Part shown: positions 17,914 to 28,578 of the stretch, piece after piece | Layout of the letters: the number at the start of each line of letters is the position of its first letter | Position numbering within the stretch: the first letter of the stretch is position 1 | NCBI GenBank assembly: GCA_022794615.1 | Contig: JAAWFD010000010.1 | Coordinates: 1-48,872, forward strand | Direction of reading: 5' to 3' | DNA from: Clostridia bacterium | Lineage (GTDB): Bacteria; Bacillota; Clostridia; TANB77; CAG-508 | Length of the DNA stretch: 48,872 nucleotides | The notes under the pieces: generated by a model | Told to the model about the DNA's origin: nothing | The model's input: the letters and a program-made list of their open reading frames with translations, nothing else | The model's database searches: none | Position numbers and translations under genes: made by a program

Positions 17914-20406
17914 ATGACATATAAATTTACAAGTAGAGCACAAAAAGCTCTAAAGATAGCTAATGACATATCATTAGAATTAGGTCATAAATATATAGCC
18001 ACAGAGCATGTATTATATGGACTAATAGAAGAAGGGGCAGGAGTAGCAGCAAGAGTATTAGAGGGTCAAGGAATAAGTGCAGAAAAGCTAGTAGAAAAAA
18101 TAGAAGAATTGGTAGGAAAAGAAGACCCGATAGAAGAAAGTTTAGGATTTACTCCACGAACAAAAAGACTAATAGAAAACTCATTTTTAGAAGCAAGAAA
18201 ATTAGGATTTGACTATATAGGAACAGAACATCTATTAATAGGGATGTTAAGAGAGTCAGATAGTGTTGCAATACGAATTTTATTAGATTTGAATATAAAC
18301 ATACAAAAACTATATAATGAAGTAGTAAAGATAATAAATGAAGAAGATGATATGGGAGCAGGGAATGATAGTAATACAGGAAATGGGGGATTTGGAAATA
18401 GTGGAAATTCAAAAAAGAGCAATAAAGGAAGAGGAAGTTATAATTCAACACAAACATTAAACCAATTTGGGGAAGACTTAACAAAAAAAGTAGAAGAAGG
18501 AAAAGTAGACCCTGTAATAGGAAGAAATGAAGAAATAGAAAGAGTTATACAAATATTATCAAGAAGAACAAAAAATAATCCATGTTTAGTAGGAGAGCCA
18601 GGAGTAGGAAAAACAGCAATAGTAGAAGGATTAGCACAAAAGATAGTATCAGGAGATGTACCAGAAATATTAAAAGATAAGAGAGTAGTAACATTAGATA
18701 TATCAGGAATGGTAGCAGGAGCAAAATATAGAGGAGACTTTGAAGAAAGAATAAAAAAGGCATTAAGCGAAGTAAAAAAAGCAGGAGATGTAATCTTATT
18801 CATAGATGAAATTCATACAATAGTAGGAGCTGGGTCAGCAGAAGGAGCAATAGATGCAGCAAATATATTAAAGCCAATGCTAGCAAGAGGAGAAATACAG
18901 CTAGTAGGAGCAACTACATTAAATGAATATAGAAAATATATAGAAAAAGATGCAGCATTAGAAAGAAGGTTTAGTCCTGTAACAGTAACAGAGCCAAGTG
19001 AGAAAGATGCAATAGAAATATTAAAAGGACTTAGGGACAAATATGAAGCACATCACAATGTAAAAATAACTGATGAGGCAATAGAAACAGCTGTAAATTT
19101 ATCCGTAAGATATATAAATGACAGATTTTTACCTGACAAAGCAATAGACTTAATAGATGAAGCAGCATCAAAGGCACACTTAAGAACATATACAGAGCCA
19201 GAGGAATTAAAAAAATTACAAGAAAAATTAGAAAGTGTTTCAAAAGACAAAGAAGAGGCAGTAAGAAATCAAAAATTTGAAAAAGCAGCAACATTAAGAG
19301 ATGAAGAAAAGAAACTAAAAGAAAAAGTAGAAAAAGAAGAAGCAAAATGGAAAAATAAAAATACGAAATCAGTAACAGATATTACAGAAGAAGAAATTGC
19401 AGAAGTAATTGCTAGTTGGACAGGAATACCTGTTAAGAAACTAACAGAAGATGAAAATAAAAAACTAAAGAATTTAGAACAAAGTTTACATGAAAGAGTA
19501 ATAGGACAAGAAGAAGCGGTAGAAGCAGTAAGTAAAGCAATAAGAAGAGGAAGGGTAGGGTTAAAAGACCCTAAGAGACCAATTGGATCATTCTTATTTT
19601 TAGGTCCTACAGGAGTAGGAAAAACAGAACTTTCAAAAGCATTAGCAGAGGTACTTTTTGGAAATCAAGATGCAATGATAAGAATAGATATGTCAGAATA
19701 TATGGAAGCACACTCAGTATCAAAATTAATAGGCTCACCTCCAGGATATGTAGGATTTGATGAAGGTGGTCAATTAACAGAAAAAATAAGAAGGAAGCCA
19801 TATGCAGTAATATTATTTGATGAAATTGAAAAAGCACATCCTGATGTAATGAATATATTACTTCAAATATTAGAAGATGGAAGATTAACAGATTCACAAG
19901 GAAGAACAGTAAATTTCAAGAATACAGTAATAATAATGACATCAAATTTAGGTGCAAGGTTAATAACAGAAAAGAAATTATTAGGATTTTCAAGAACTCA
20001 AGAACAAAAAGAAGAAAATGAAAGAGATTATGAAGAAACTAAAAAAGAGGTTATGGCAGAATTGAAAAAAGAGTTAAGACCTGAGTTTATAAACCGTATT
20101 GATGAAATAATTGTGTTCCATAAGCTAACAGATGAAGAAATTAATAAAATTATAGAAATAATGCTAAATGAAATAAAAGAAAGATTAGAAAGTCAAAAAA
20201 TAAATATACAAATTGAGCCTGAAGTTCAAGCACTTATTGCAAGCAAAGGCATTGATAAATCTTTCGGTGCAAGACCCTTAAGAAGAACTATTCAAAAAAT
20301 GTTAGAAGATGTTTTAGCAGAAGAAATTTTAGATGGAAAGGTTAAACAGGGTAGTACAGCTAAAATAGGTGTTAAGGATAACAATATATACATTGAGAGT
20401 TTATAA
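17914..20406 (+). CDS. clpC: ATP-dependent Clp protease ATP-binding subunit ClpC
   Basis: Clp_N repeats, [18 protein letters not shown] domain, [17 protein letters not shown]-terminal [15 protein letters not shown]. Confidence 0.97.
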   Translation: MTYKFTSRAQKALKIANDISLELGHKYIATEHVLYGLIEEGAGVAARVLEGQGISAEKLVEKIEELVGKEDPIEESLGFTPRTKRLIENSFLEARKLGFDYIGTEHLLIGMLRESDSVAIRILLDLNINIQKLYNEVVKIINEEDDMGAGNDSNTGNGGFGNSGNSKKSNKGRGSYNSTQTLNQFGEDLTKKVEEGKVDPVIGRNEEIERVIQILSRRTKNNPCLVGEPGVGKTAIVEGLAQKIVSGDVPEILKDKRVVTLDISGMVAGAKYRGDFEERIKKALSEVKKAGDVILFIDEIHTIVGAGSAEGAIDAANILKPMLARGEIQLVGATTLNEYRKYIEKDAALERRFSPVTVTEPSEKDAIEILKGLRDKYEAHHNVKITDEAIETAVNLSVRYINDRFLPDKAIDLIDEAASKAHLRTYTEPEELKKLQEKLESVSKDKEEAVRNQKFEKAATLRDEEKKLKEKVEKEEAKWKNKNTKSVTDITEEEIAEVIASWTGIPVKKLTEDENKKLKNLEQSLHERVIGQEEAVEAVSKAIRRGRVGLKDPKRPIGSFLFLGPTGVGKTELSKALAEVLFGNQDAMIRIDMSEYMEAHSVSKLIGSPPGYVGFDEGGQLTEKIRRKPYAVILFDEIEKAHPDVMNILLQILEDGRLTDSQGRTVNFKNTVIIMTSNLGARLITEKKLLGFSRTQEQKEENERDYEETKKEVMAELKKELRPEFINRIDEIIVFHKLTDEEINKIIEIMLNEIKERLESQKINIQIEPEVQALIASKGIDKSFGARPLRRTIQKMLEDVLAEEILDGKVKQGSTAKIGVKDNNIYIESL

Positions 20407-20422
20407 CTTTAATTAGTTTTAA

Positions 20423-20488
20423 AACTTATACAACTATAATAGTTTTGCAAGTATACAAGCAAAACTATTACGTTTGTATAAGTTTATT
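20423..20488 (+). terminator. Long hairpin, likely terminator of the clpC operon
   Basis: AAACTTATACAA..TAATAGTTTTGC-loop-GCAAAACTATTA..TTTGTATAAGTTT. Confidence 0.65.
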
Positions 20489-20545
20489 ATTCCCAATATA
20501 ATAAAATAAGTATAAAACATAAAAATAGCACATAAACATTAGAAG

Positions 20546-21499
20546 GTGATAAAAATTAAAACATATTATATAAAACAAGGAAGAGTTAGTATATTCAAAA
20601 AAATACAAATAAAAGATATGTATTGCAAAATACTAAAGAAAATAGACAACCAAACAAAAACAAAAAAAGTAGTACAACAGATGGTAAAAAGCAATATACA
20701 AGTAGTAATACTAAGCAAAAGACTGTATGAAAACAAAGAATTTGTAAAACAGTTAAAAGCTAATAAAATAATAGTATTAGAAGGTAAATGGTTATACAAG
20801 TATCTAATATCTGATATAATAGAATATATTTGTAAGAAGAACAATATAGAAAACAATATAGAAGTAGCATTATTAACAAATGAAGTAACAGATGAATTTT
20901 TAGGAAATATAGAAGAACTATCAAAAAAATTTAAAAAGACTAAGATTGTAACAGAACATCCAGAAAAATTTAGAAAGATAGAACAAAGAGCATTAGAAAC
21001 TTCAGGATTATCTATGTGCATAAGCCAAAACAAAAAGCAAGCATTAACAAAATCCAAAATAATAATAAACTTTGATTTGTCAGAAGAAACAATAAATCAA
21101 TATAGCATTAATGATAATGCAATAATAATAAATTTAGGTGAAGAACTAAAAATCAAGAAAAAGCGTTTTAATGGAATCATTATAAAAGACTATGAAATAA
21201 AAACTATAAATAACATAGAAAATTCAGATGAAGAAACTCTTAATGAATTCTATGCAAAACATATAAAGGAAAGCCAAATATATGAGAAATCATTAGTTGA
21301 GAAGAGATTGGAAGAAGCAAATTTATCTAAATTTTATATAGTAAGAAGGATAATAGAAGATGAGCAGATAGAAATAAAAGAACTATATGGAAAAAACCGG
21401 AAGTGTACTGTAAAATACACTTCCAGTTTAAGTATAAATTATGTGTTATGCATTTGCTTTTATCCATCTATTCATTTTTATATTTCTATAATTTTCTAA
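20546..21499 (+). CDS. Hypothetical protein
   Basis: 317-aa ORF with normal coding character; start uncertain; the C-terminal ~25 codons run through a hairpin. Confidence 0.65.
   Translation: MIKIKTYYIKQGRVSIFKKIQIKDMYCKILKKIDNQTKTKKVVQQMVKSNIQVVILSKRLYENKEFVKQLKANKIIVLEGKWLYKYLISDIIEYICKKNNIENNIEVALLTNEVTDEFLGNIEELSKKFKKTKIVTEHPEKFRKIEQRALETSGLSMCISQNKKQALTKSKIIINFDLSEETINQYSINDNAIIINLGEELKIKKKRFNGIIIKDYEIKTINNIENSDEETLNEFYAKHIKESQIYEKSLVEKRLEEANLSKFYIVRRIIEDEQIEIKELYGKNRKCTVKYTSSLSINYVLCICFYPSIHFYISIIF
21395..21430. terminator. Bidirectional hairpin between convergent genes
   Basis: AACCGGAAGTGTA-ctgtaaaa-TACACTTCCAGTT. Confidence 0.6.
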
Positions 21500-21793
21500 A
21501 ACTATTGAATATTTATCATATTCTTCTTCCCATAAAGCACTAGGTACTTTTTCAAAAGCATCAAACATTCTCTCAGCTTCATATAAGAATATTATTTGTT
21601 GTTGAGCATTCATGTTTTGATATCTTTTTGATAATACATATAATTTATCTAAGGTCTGATTAGCTTCTATAAAAGACCAGAAATCCTTAACATTCATACC
21701 AACAAGTTTTATTTGTAAAACTGCATATCCAATTAATGCAACTATTACTAATACTAAAAAATATAATATATATAAAACTACCATTTTAAACAC
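21446..21793 (-). CDS. Hypothetical membrane-anchored protein
   Basis: N-terminal TM (VVLYILYFLVLVIVALIGYAVL) then soluble domain; RBS AGAGGTG upstream. Confidence 0.7.
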   Translation of the reverse strand: MFKMVVLYILYFLVLVIVALIGYAVLQIKLVGMNVKDFWSFIEANQTLDKLYVLSKRYQNMNAQQQIIFLYEAERMFDAFEKVPSALWEEEYDKYSIVLENYRNIKMNRWIKANA

Positions 21794-22106
21794 CTCTTTT
21801 GTTTAATATTTAATAATATTTTATTATTATACCTAAATACAATTTAATTATACCACATCTTTCCACAAAATGCAAATTTTTGTAACAAAACAGTAAAAAA
21901 TGTAATATTACTGTAATAAAAATGAAATATATGCTTTAAAAATATTTACATTTTTAAAGAGTGTGTGATATAATGCAACTACTAATTTAATAATATAGGA
22001 GAAAGGCATATTTCTACAATTGACTAATATCACAGTATTTGTGATATATAAAAATTTCATAAAACTTTTTAATTATTAAAATAAAGAACAGGAGGAAGAT
22101 TACAGT

Positions 22107-22733
22107 ATGAAAAAAGATAGTTCAAATCGGGTAGTTCTAAAAGGTATAATTGAAGACTATTTCAAATATAGTCACAAAGATGCAGAAATAAACTTTTATA
22201 TCAATTTTGTTAAAGTAACTGACAGAAATGGAAATGTAGAAAATATTCCAATTATTGCATCAGAATATATGATTGGTAAAATCGATGAAGAAATAAAAGG
22301 TAGATATGTAGTTATCAACGGAAGCTTAATATCGATTATGAAGCAAACAGAAAAACAGAATACAACACGGGATGTGATGATACTGGTATATAGCATTGAT
22401 TGGAATACTGAAATAACCGAATTAGATAGTAATCAAAATTTGATTACTATTAAAGGAACTATTTACAGTAAACCTACTATAAGAAAGTCATATAAGCATA
22501 TATGTGATAATATACTCATGGTGGTAAATTGGGATAATACAAAAGAATATATATCTTGTAGCTTTCAGGGAACAAATGCCAACAAAGTAAAAAAATTGTC
22601 ACCAGGAACAAAAATACAATTAGAAGGAAGATTAGAAAAAAGAAATAAACTGAGATTATTAAGCAATAAAAGAGTAGAAATCGTACCTGTTCATGAAGTT
22701 CGAGTATTAAAATTCGAAACAATAAGAAGATAA
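22107..22733 (+). CDS. Putative OB-fold / single-stranded DNA-binding-like protein
   Basis: Two SSB-like repeats (VVLKGIIEDYFKYSH..., LITIKGTIYSKPTIRKS...), GTKIQLEGRLEKRNKLR; RBS GGAGG. Confidence 0.55.
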   Translation: MKKDSSNRVVLKGIIEDYFKYSHKDAEINFYINFVKVTDRNGNVENIPIIASEYMIGKIDEEIKGRYVVINGSLISIMKQTEKQNTTRDVMILVYSIDWNTEITELDSNQNLITIKGTIYSKPTIRKSYKHICDNILMVVNWDNTKEYISCSFQGTNANKVKKLSPGTKIQLEGRLEKRNKLRLLSNKRVEIVPVHEVRVLKFETIRR

Positions 22734-22814
22734 ATAAAAAGACATAATGAAAAAAGAGAGGGATACAAAAAGTATTCCTCTCAAATATATAATTTACTGA
22801 AAGGAAAAAATATA

Positions 22815-23675
22815 ATGGATGAAAGAAGCAAGAAAACTAAAAATGCAGGTATATATGGAATAATAGGAAATATATTCTTATTAATAATAAAAGCAATAGT
22901 AGGAGTAGCAAGTAAAAGTCAAGCAATGATAGCAGATAGTATAAATAGTGCAGGAGATATATTCGCATCACTAATGACATTTATAGGAAACAAAATAGCA
23001 AGTGTACCAAAAGATGAAGACCATAATTTAGGACATGGAAAAGCAGAATACATATTTTCAATGTTTATAAGCATATCAATGATTTTAGTTTCAGCAAAAC
23101 TGTTATATGATTCAGTAATGACATTGATAGTAGGAAGTGAGCTAAGATTTTCATGGTTTTTAGTAATAGTATGTACGATAACAATAATAACAAAATTAAT
23201 ACTTTATATATATGTAAAAAAATTATTAAAAAACGAAGAAAATATTTTGTTAGAAGCAAACATGGAAGACCATAGAAATGATTGTATAGTAACAACCTTT
23301 ACACTAATATCAATATTACTAACGAAAATAAACATATATTGGTTAGATAGTGTAGTAGGAATAGGAATATCTTTATGGATTTGCTATACAGGAACAAAAA
23401 TATTTATGGAAAGTTATAACATATTAATGGATGTATCAGTAGATGAAGGAACAAAAGATTTAATAATAAACATAGCAAATAATTATGAAGAAATAGAACA
23501 AATAAGAAGTATAATATCAACACCAATAGGATACAAATATATAATAATATTAACAATAGCTGTTTCAGGGGAAATGAAAACTAGAGATAGTCATAATTTA
23601 GCAGATAAACTAGAAGAAGATATAACAAAATTAGACAAAGTAGATAAAGCAATTGTTCATGTAGAACCAATATAA
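22815..23675 (+). CDS. Cation diffusion facilitator family transporter
   Basis: KSQAMIADSINSAGDIFASLMTFIG, DHNLGHGKAEYI, DHRNDCIVT, DSVVGIGISLWI. Confidence 0.93.
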   Translation: MDERSKKTKNAGIYGIIGNIFLLIIKAIVGVASKSQAMIADSINSAGDIFASLMTFIGNKIASVPKDEDHNLGHGKAEYIFSMFISISMILVSAKLLYDSVMTLIVGSELRFSWFLVIVCTITIITKLILYIYVKKLLKNEENILLEANMEDHRNDCIVTTFTLISILLTKINIYWLDSVVGIGISLWICYTGTKIFMESYNILMDVSVDEGTKDLIINIANNYEEIEQIRSIISTPIGYKYIIILTIAVSGEMKTRDSHNLADKLEEDITKLDKVDKAIVHVEPI

Positions 23676-23764
23676 TAAATATTAAGAAAAAAATAAAAAA
23701 ATGTATTTTATTATTAAAAAAAGTATAGTATAATAAGAAAGTAAAAAAGCTAAGGAGGAACAAG

Positions 23765-24724
23765 ATGATAGAAAAAAGAAAACTAGTAATAGTAGGTGCT
23801 GGATTTGTAGGAATGAGTGCAGCATATTCATTTGTAAATCAAGGGGGAATAGAAGAAATAGTCTTAATAGATATTGATACAGAAAAAACAAAAGGTGAAG
23901 CAATGGATTTATCACATGGATTACCATATGCACCACAAAAAATAGAAATAAAAGCAGGAGACTATGATGAATGTAAAGATGCAAATATAGTAGTAATAAC
24001 AGCAGGACTTAATCAAAAGCCTGGTCAATCAAGACTAGAATTGACAGTAGCAAATGCAAAAATAGTAAAAGAAATTACAGAAAATATAATGAAAAGTGGA
24101 TTTGATGGTGTAATAGTAGTAGCAAGTAATCCAGTAGATATAATGTCATATGTAGTATCAAAAGTATCAGGATTACCAACAAATAGGGTAATAGGCTCAG
24201 GAACAGTATTAGATACAGCAAGACTAAGATATTTATTAGGAGAATATTTACAAGTAGCAAGTAAAAATATAAATGCATATATATTAGGAGAACATGGAGA
24301 TTCATCACTTGTACCTTGGGAGCACTGCTATGTAGGATGCAAAAAAATATTAGATATTATGAAAGACAATAATTATCCAATAGAAGATTTAAAAGAAATA
24401 CATGACAAAGTATGGAAATCAGCATATGAGATAATAGAAAAAAAGAGAGCAACATATTATGGAATAGGTATGGCGTTAACAAGAATAGTAAAGGCAATAT
24501 TGAATGATGAAAATTCAATATTAACAGTATCAACATACTTAGAAAATCAATATGGACAAGATGGTTTATATATAGGAGTACCAACAATAATAAATAGAAA
24601 TGGTGTAAAACAACTATTAAACTTAGATTTAGAAAAAGGAGAACAAGAAAAACTTAACAAAAGTTGTTCAATAATAAAGGACATAATAAAAAACGATATA
24701 GACCCAATAATAACTCAAAAATAA
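23765..24724 (+). CDS. ldh: L-lactate dehydrogenase
   Basis: VGAGFVGMSAAYSFVNQG, ASNPVDIMSYVV, GSGTVLDTARLRYLLGEYL, GEHGDSSLVPWE. Confidence 0.95.
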   Translation: MIEKRKLVIVGAGFVGMSAAYSFVNQGGIEEIVLIDIDTEKTKGEAMDLSHGLPYAPQKIEIKAGDYDECKDANIVVITAGLNQKPGQSRLELTVANAKIVKEITENIMKSGFDGVIVVASNPVDIMSYVVSKVSGLPTNRVIGSGTVLDTARLRYLLGEYLQVASKNINAYILGEHGDSSLVPWEHCYVGCKKILDIMKDNNYPIEDLKEIHDKVWKSAYEIIEKKRATYYGIGMALTRIVKAILNDENSILTVSTYLENQYGQDGLYIGVPTIINRNGVKQLLNLDLEKGEQEKLNKSCSIIKDIIKNDIDPIITQK

Positions 24725-24746
24725 CTATAAAAATAATGAGATAAGT

Positions 24747-24773
24747 TTGAAAAATAATTTTATTATTTTTCAA
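24747..24773 (+). terminator. Hairpin downstream of ldh
   Basis: TTGAAAAATAA-ttttA-TTATTTTTCAA. Confidence 0.45.
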
Positions 24774-24873
24774 TACATACAGTTAAGATAGATTTTGTAA
24801 CAAAGTGACATAGAGTATCTTATACAAAGTTTTATGAAAGCTTTCAAAGCTTATAAATTTAAAGAAAGGAGAA

Positions 24874-24908
24874 GGTGTTAGCTTTGAAAGCTAACATCTA
24901 CTAGGAAT
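24874..24908 (+). promoter_or_regulatory. Family A SD-to-start hairpin element, copy 2 (gatC)
   Basis: AAAGAAAGGAGAA-GGTGTTAGCTT-tga-AAGCTAACATC-TACTAGGAAT-T-ATG. Confidence 0.85.
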
Positions 24909-24909
24909 T

Positions 24910-25194
24910 ATGCAAGTAAGTAGAGAAGAAATATTACACATAGCCAATTTAGCAATGTTAAATATAAAAGAAGGAGAGATTGACACATATTTATTAAATT
25001 TACAAGATATATTAAATTTTGCAAATATTGTAAACAATGCTCCAGTAGAAGAATTAGGTATAACAATAGGTGCAAATGAAGCAAAAAACATTTTTAGAAA
25101 AGATGAGATTAAAAACTTTAGCGATACAGAATTATTATTACTAAATGCACCAGCAAAAGAGCAAAATATGTTCAAAATACCAAAGGTTATTTAA
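24910..25194 (+). CDS. gatC: Asp-tRNA(Asn)/Glu-tRNA(Gln) amidotransferase subunit C
   Basis: VSREEILHIANLAMLNIKEGEIDTYLLNLQDILNFANIV; followed by gatA. Confidence 0.9.
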   Translation: MQVSREEILHIANLAMLNIKEGEIDTYLLNLQDILNFANIVNNAPVEELGITIGANEAKNIFRKDEIKNFSDTELLLLNAPAKEQNMFKIPKVI

Positions 25195-25365
25195 GCCGTT
25201 TGAGTAAAACGAATTACGGATTAAACATGTAATTGAAGGCAGGTAAGATAATTGTAAAAGCGAAGCGAATTACAAATAATTTATATAGAGGAGAAGTTGC
25301 AAACATTATAAATTTATTTAAGACAATAATAAATGTTTTAAATAAATTCAATAGGAGGAAAATTA

Positions 25366-26829
25366 ATGGAAATAGTAGAACTTACTGTTCATGAATTAAA
25401 AGAAAAGATAAAAAATAAAGAATTAACAATAAGTCAAATAGTACAAGCATATATAGAAAGAATAGAAGAAAAAGAAAAAGATGTAGAAGCATTTATAACT
25501 ATCCAAAAAGAAGAAGCATTACAAAAAGCAAAAGAAATAGATGAAAAGACATCAAATGGAGGAGATATCGGAGACTTAGCAGGAATTCCAATAGGAATAA
25601 AAGATAATATATGTACAAAAGGAATAAGAACAACATGCGCTTCAAAAATGTTAGAAAACTTTATAGCACCATATAATGCAACTGTTATGGAGAAAATAAA
25701 TGAGAAAGAAATGATAAGCCTTGGAAAGTTAAATATGGATGAATTTGCAATGGGAAGTTCAACAGAATATTCATATTTTAAGAAAACAAAAAATCCATGG
25801 GATTTAAGTAAAATACCAGGTGGCTCATCAGGAGGCTCAGCAGCAGCAGTAGCAGCAAACATGGTACCATGGGCTCTAGGAACAGACACAGGAGGGTCAA
25901 TTCGCCAACCAGCATCACTATGTGGAGTAGTTGGATTAAAACCTACATATGGATTAGTATCTAGGTATGGAGTTGTTGCATTTGCATCATCACTAGACCA
26001 AGTAGGAGTATTAACCAAAGATGTACAAGACTGTAGCGAACTTCTAAATATAATAGCAGGAAAAGATGAGAAAGATACAACTTCAGTAGATGTAGGAAAA
26101 AAAGATTATACAACTTCATTGAAAAAAGATGTAAAAGGATTAAAAATAGGAGTTCCAAAGGAATTCTTTGCAGAGGGAATAAATGCAGAAGTAAAAGAAA
26201 AAATACTAGCTACAATTGAAGAATACAAAAAAATGGGAGCAGAAGTAGAAGAATTTTCATTAGATGTTGCACAATATGCATTAGCTACATATTACATAGT
26301 TGCTTGTGCAGAGGCAAGTTCAAATTTAGGAAGATTTGATGGAATTAGATATGGATATAGAACAAAAAACTTTAAAGATTTAAAAGAATTATACAAAAAT
26401 TCAAGAAGTGAGGGCTTTGGAGCAGAAGTAAAAAGAAGAATAATATTAGGAACTTATGTATTATCTTCAGGTTATTATGATGCATATTATAAAAAAGCAC
26501 AACAAGTTCGTACATTAGTAATGAATGAATTTGATAAAGCATTTGAGAAATATGATGTAATAATAACTCCAACAAGTCCAACAACAGCATTTAAGATAGG
26601 AGAGAAATCAAACAATCCATTAGAAATGTATTTATCAGATATATGCACAGTATCTATAAATATAGCAGGACTTCCAGGAATTTCTATTCCTGTAGGTGTT
26701 GATAAAGATAATATGCCAATAGGTATGCAGATTATAGCAAATAAATTCCAAGAAGAGACTATTCTAAATGTTGCATATGCGATGGAACAAAAATTAAAAT
26801 TTAGAGAAAATTATAAACCAAATATATAA
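25366..26829 (+). CDS. gatA: Asp-tRNA(Asn)/Glu-tRNA(Gln) amidotransferase subunit A
   Basis: Amidase signature [39 protein letters not shown]. Confidence 0.97.
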   Translation: MEIVELTVHELKEKIKNKELTISQIVQAYIERIEEKEKDVEAFITIQKEEALQKAKEIDEKTSNGGDIGDLAGIPIGIKDNICTKGIRTTCASKMLENFIAPYNATVMEKINEKEMISLGKLNMDEFAMGSSTEYSYFKKTKNPWDLSKIPGGSSGGSAAAVAANMVPWALGTDTGGSIRQPASLCGVVGLKPTYGLVSRYGVVAFASSLDQVGVLTKDVQDCSELLNIIAGKDEKDTTSVDVGKKDYTTSLKKDVKGLKIGVPKEFFAEGINAEVKEKILATIEEYKKMGAEVEEFSLDVAQYALATYYIVACAEASSNLGRFDGIRYGYRTKNFKDLKELYKNSRSEGFGAEVKRRIILGTYVLSSGYYDAYYKKAQQVRTLVMNEFDKAFEKYDVIITPTSPTTAFKIGEKSNNPLEMYLSDICTVSINIAGLPGISIPVGVDKDNMPIGMQIIANKFQEETILNVAYAMEQKLKFRENYKPNI

Positions 26830-26871
26830 AATAAAAGTAATCGAAAATATATTTTTATAGGAGGAAAATTT

Positions 26872-28578
26872 GTGGATTTAAATGAACAAATGAAAGAAGA
26901 TAATGAAGACTATCTTTTTAGTAAAAGTCAAAAGGAATCAATTTATAATAAACATTTAATACCATTAAAACTAAAAATTTCACAGATATTATTATATGAC
27001 TCTGAAGTTGCATCTGTATTTTTACAAAAATATAATGAAATTACTAAAAAAGAAGATATTACAACAATAATGAAAGATATTGTAGAATTAGAGAATGAAA
27101 TCAACGAATATGAAAAAAGTGATAATGGAAAAGAAAAGTTATCTGAAGGGCAGAGTGCTATAATAAATAATCAGTTGGAGAGTTTATTAGGAAAATGCGA
27201 AGAATTAGATATAAAAGATTTTGAAAGTAAATTTTTAGATATCAAGGAAATGTATATGAAGAATTCTGAAAATTATAGTTATTCAGATAAAGATAGTATC
27301 GAGCAAAAGATATCTTCAGCACAAGCAAGACTAATAATGAAGAAATGTAGAGAGAATATACTAGATTTACATAGTGAAATTTCTGAAGAAGATGCAGCAA
27401 GGTTAACAATGGCTATAAATAATGAAACATATACTCTTATGCAAAGTCAAAATCCTAACATACAAGATATAGTTAATGAAATAAAGTATAAAATGATAGA
27501 TAGAGAAGATGCAGTATATGATGTTGAAATATGGAAATTACTTGACTCAGCACAAAGAAGTGGAGAGAGGATAGAACAAAGAAATAATAAAACTAATACA
27601 GTACAAAGAAAAAATGACACTCAGAATTTAGAAGAAAGCTCTCAAAATATTTTACTACCAGCTATTCCAAAACAACGAAGAAATTTTCACTTTCCGAGTT
27701 TAGGTAATCTATTTCAAAGAAGAACACTTAAAATAGGAAAACAGAGAATGAGATTAGCAAATACTGTACAAATAGGAGATGAAACAGTTAGAGTTCAAGA
27801 TTTAGCTAATGTAGATATGGAATGGTTGGCTGAGAGAATACCAGAAGAAATGTTGAATGATATAGAAAATGAGAGGTTAATACAAGAGAATAATGAGAAT
27901 TTTAAAGAACGATATATTCCAAATAGAAAGACACCAATATATGATTTTTTTGATGAAGAGATAGATGTGAACAAAATATTTAGTTTTTGTTTTTACAATG
28001 AGAATGGAAGTAAATTAGTTTTAATAATGCATGCACTGAAATATGCAATTATTCTAACAGATGAAAATATGATGAAAACTACAGATATGAAAGCTGCGGT
28101 AGGAGTATCATATGATACTATATTAAAAATAATGAGTACAGTAGATTATGCAGAGTTCATAGATGAAACTATTGGAAGCAGTTTAAGCGAAGAACTAGAA
28201 AATGAAATTGGAATATGGTTTGAAAAAATTATAACCAAAAAAACAAAAATATATAATAACTTATATGATGAATTGACACCTAGAGAAGAACAAAGTATAG
28301 ATAAAATACCTATCCTTCATAATTTACAAATAAGTTACAATAGATTAAAAATACATATTGATAGAACAGAATCTGATTTTAGAACTCAAGAAAATACAAA
28401 AAGAAATAGATTCTATGAAAACAACCAACTTAAAAATGAGTTAAAAATAGATAGTAGTAAACAAAAAAAATTAATAAGATTAATGCTACAAAAAGAGGAT
28501 AAAAAAGAACAACAAAGTAGTACAGAACTAGTAGATAATGAAAACAAAGAAGGAACAAGTGATAGAGGAGGAGAATAA
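26872..28578 (+). CDS. Hypothetical protein (568 aa) lodged between gatA and gatB
   Basis: Own RBS AGGAGG, TTG/GTG-type start, stop abuts the gatB ATG; no recognisable domain. Confidence 0.75.
   Translation: MDLNEQMKEDNEDYLFSKSQKESIYNKHLIPLKLKISQILLYDSEVASVFLQKYNEITKKEDITTIMKDIVELENEINEYEKSDNGKEKLSEGQSAIINNQLESLLGKCEELDIKDFESKFLDIKEMYMKNSENYSYSDKDSIEQKISSAQARLIMKKCRENILDLHSEISEEDAARLTMAINNETYTLMQSQNPNIQDIVNEIKYKMIDREDAVYDVEIWKLLDSAQRSGERIEQRNNKTNTVQRKNDTQNLEESSQNILLPAIPKQRRNFHFPSLGNLFQRRTLKIGKQRMRLANTVQIGDETVRVQDLANVDMEWLAERIPEEMLNDIENERLIQENNENFKERYIPNRKTPIYDFFDEEIDVNKIFSFCFYNENGSKLVLIMHALKYAIILTDENMMKTTDMKAAVGVSYDTILKIMSTVDYAEFIDETIGSSLSEELENEIGIWFEKIITKKTKIYNNLYDELTPREEQSIDKIPILHNLQISYNRLKIHIDRTESDFRTQENTKRNRFYENNQLKNELKIDSSKQKKLIRLMLQKEDKKEQQSSTELVDNENKEGTSDRGGE

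Noticed and set aside
22027-22047. ATATCACA/TGTGATAT palindrome upstream of the OB-fold gene as a CRP-like site
   Set aside because: Resembles generic AT-rich dyads; no independent support for a specific regulator.
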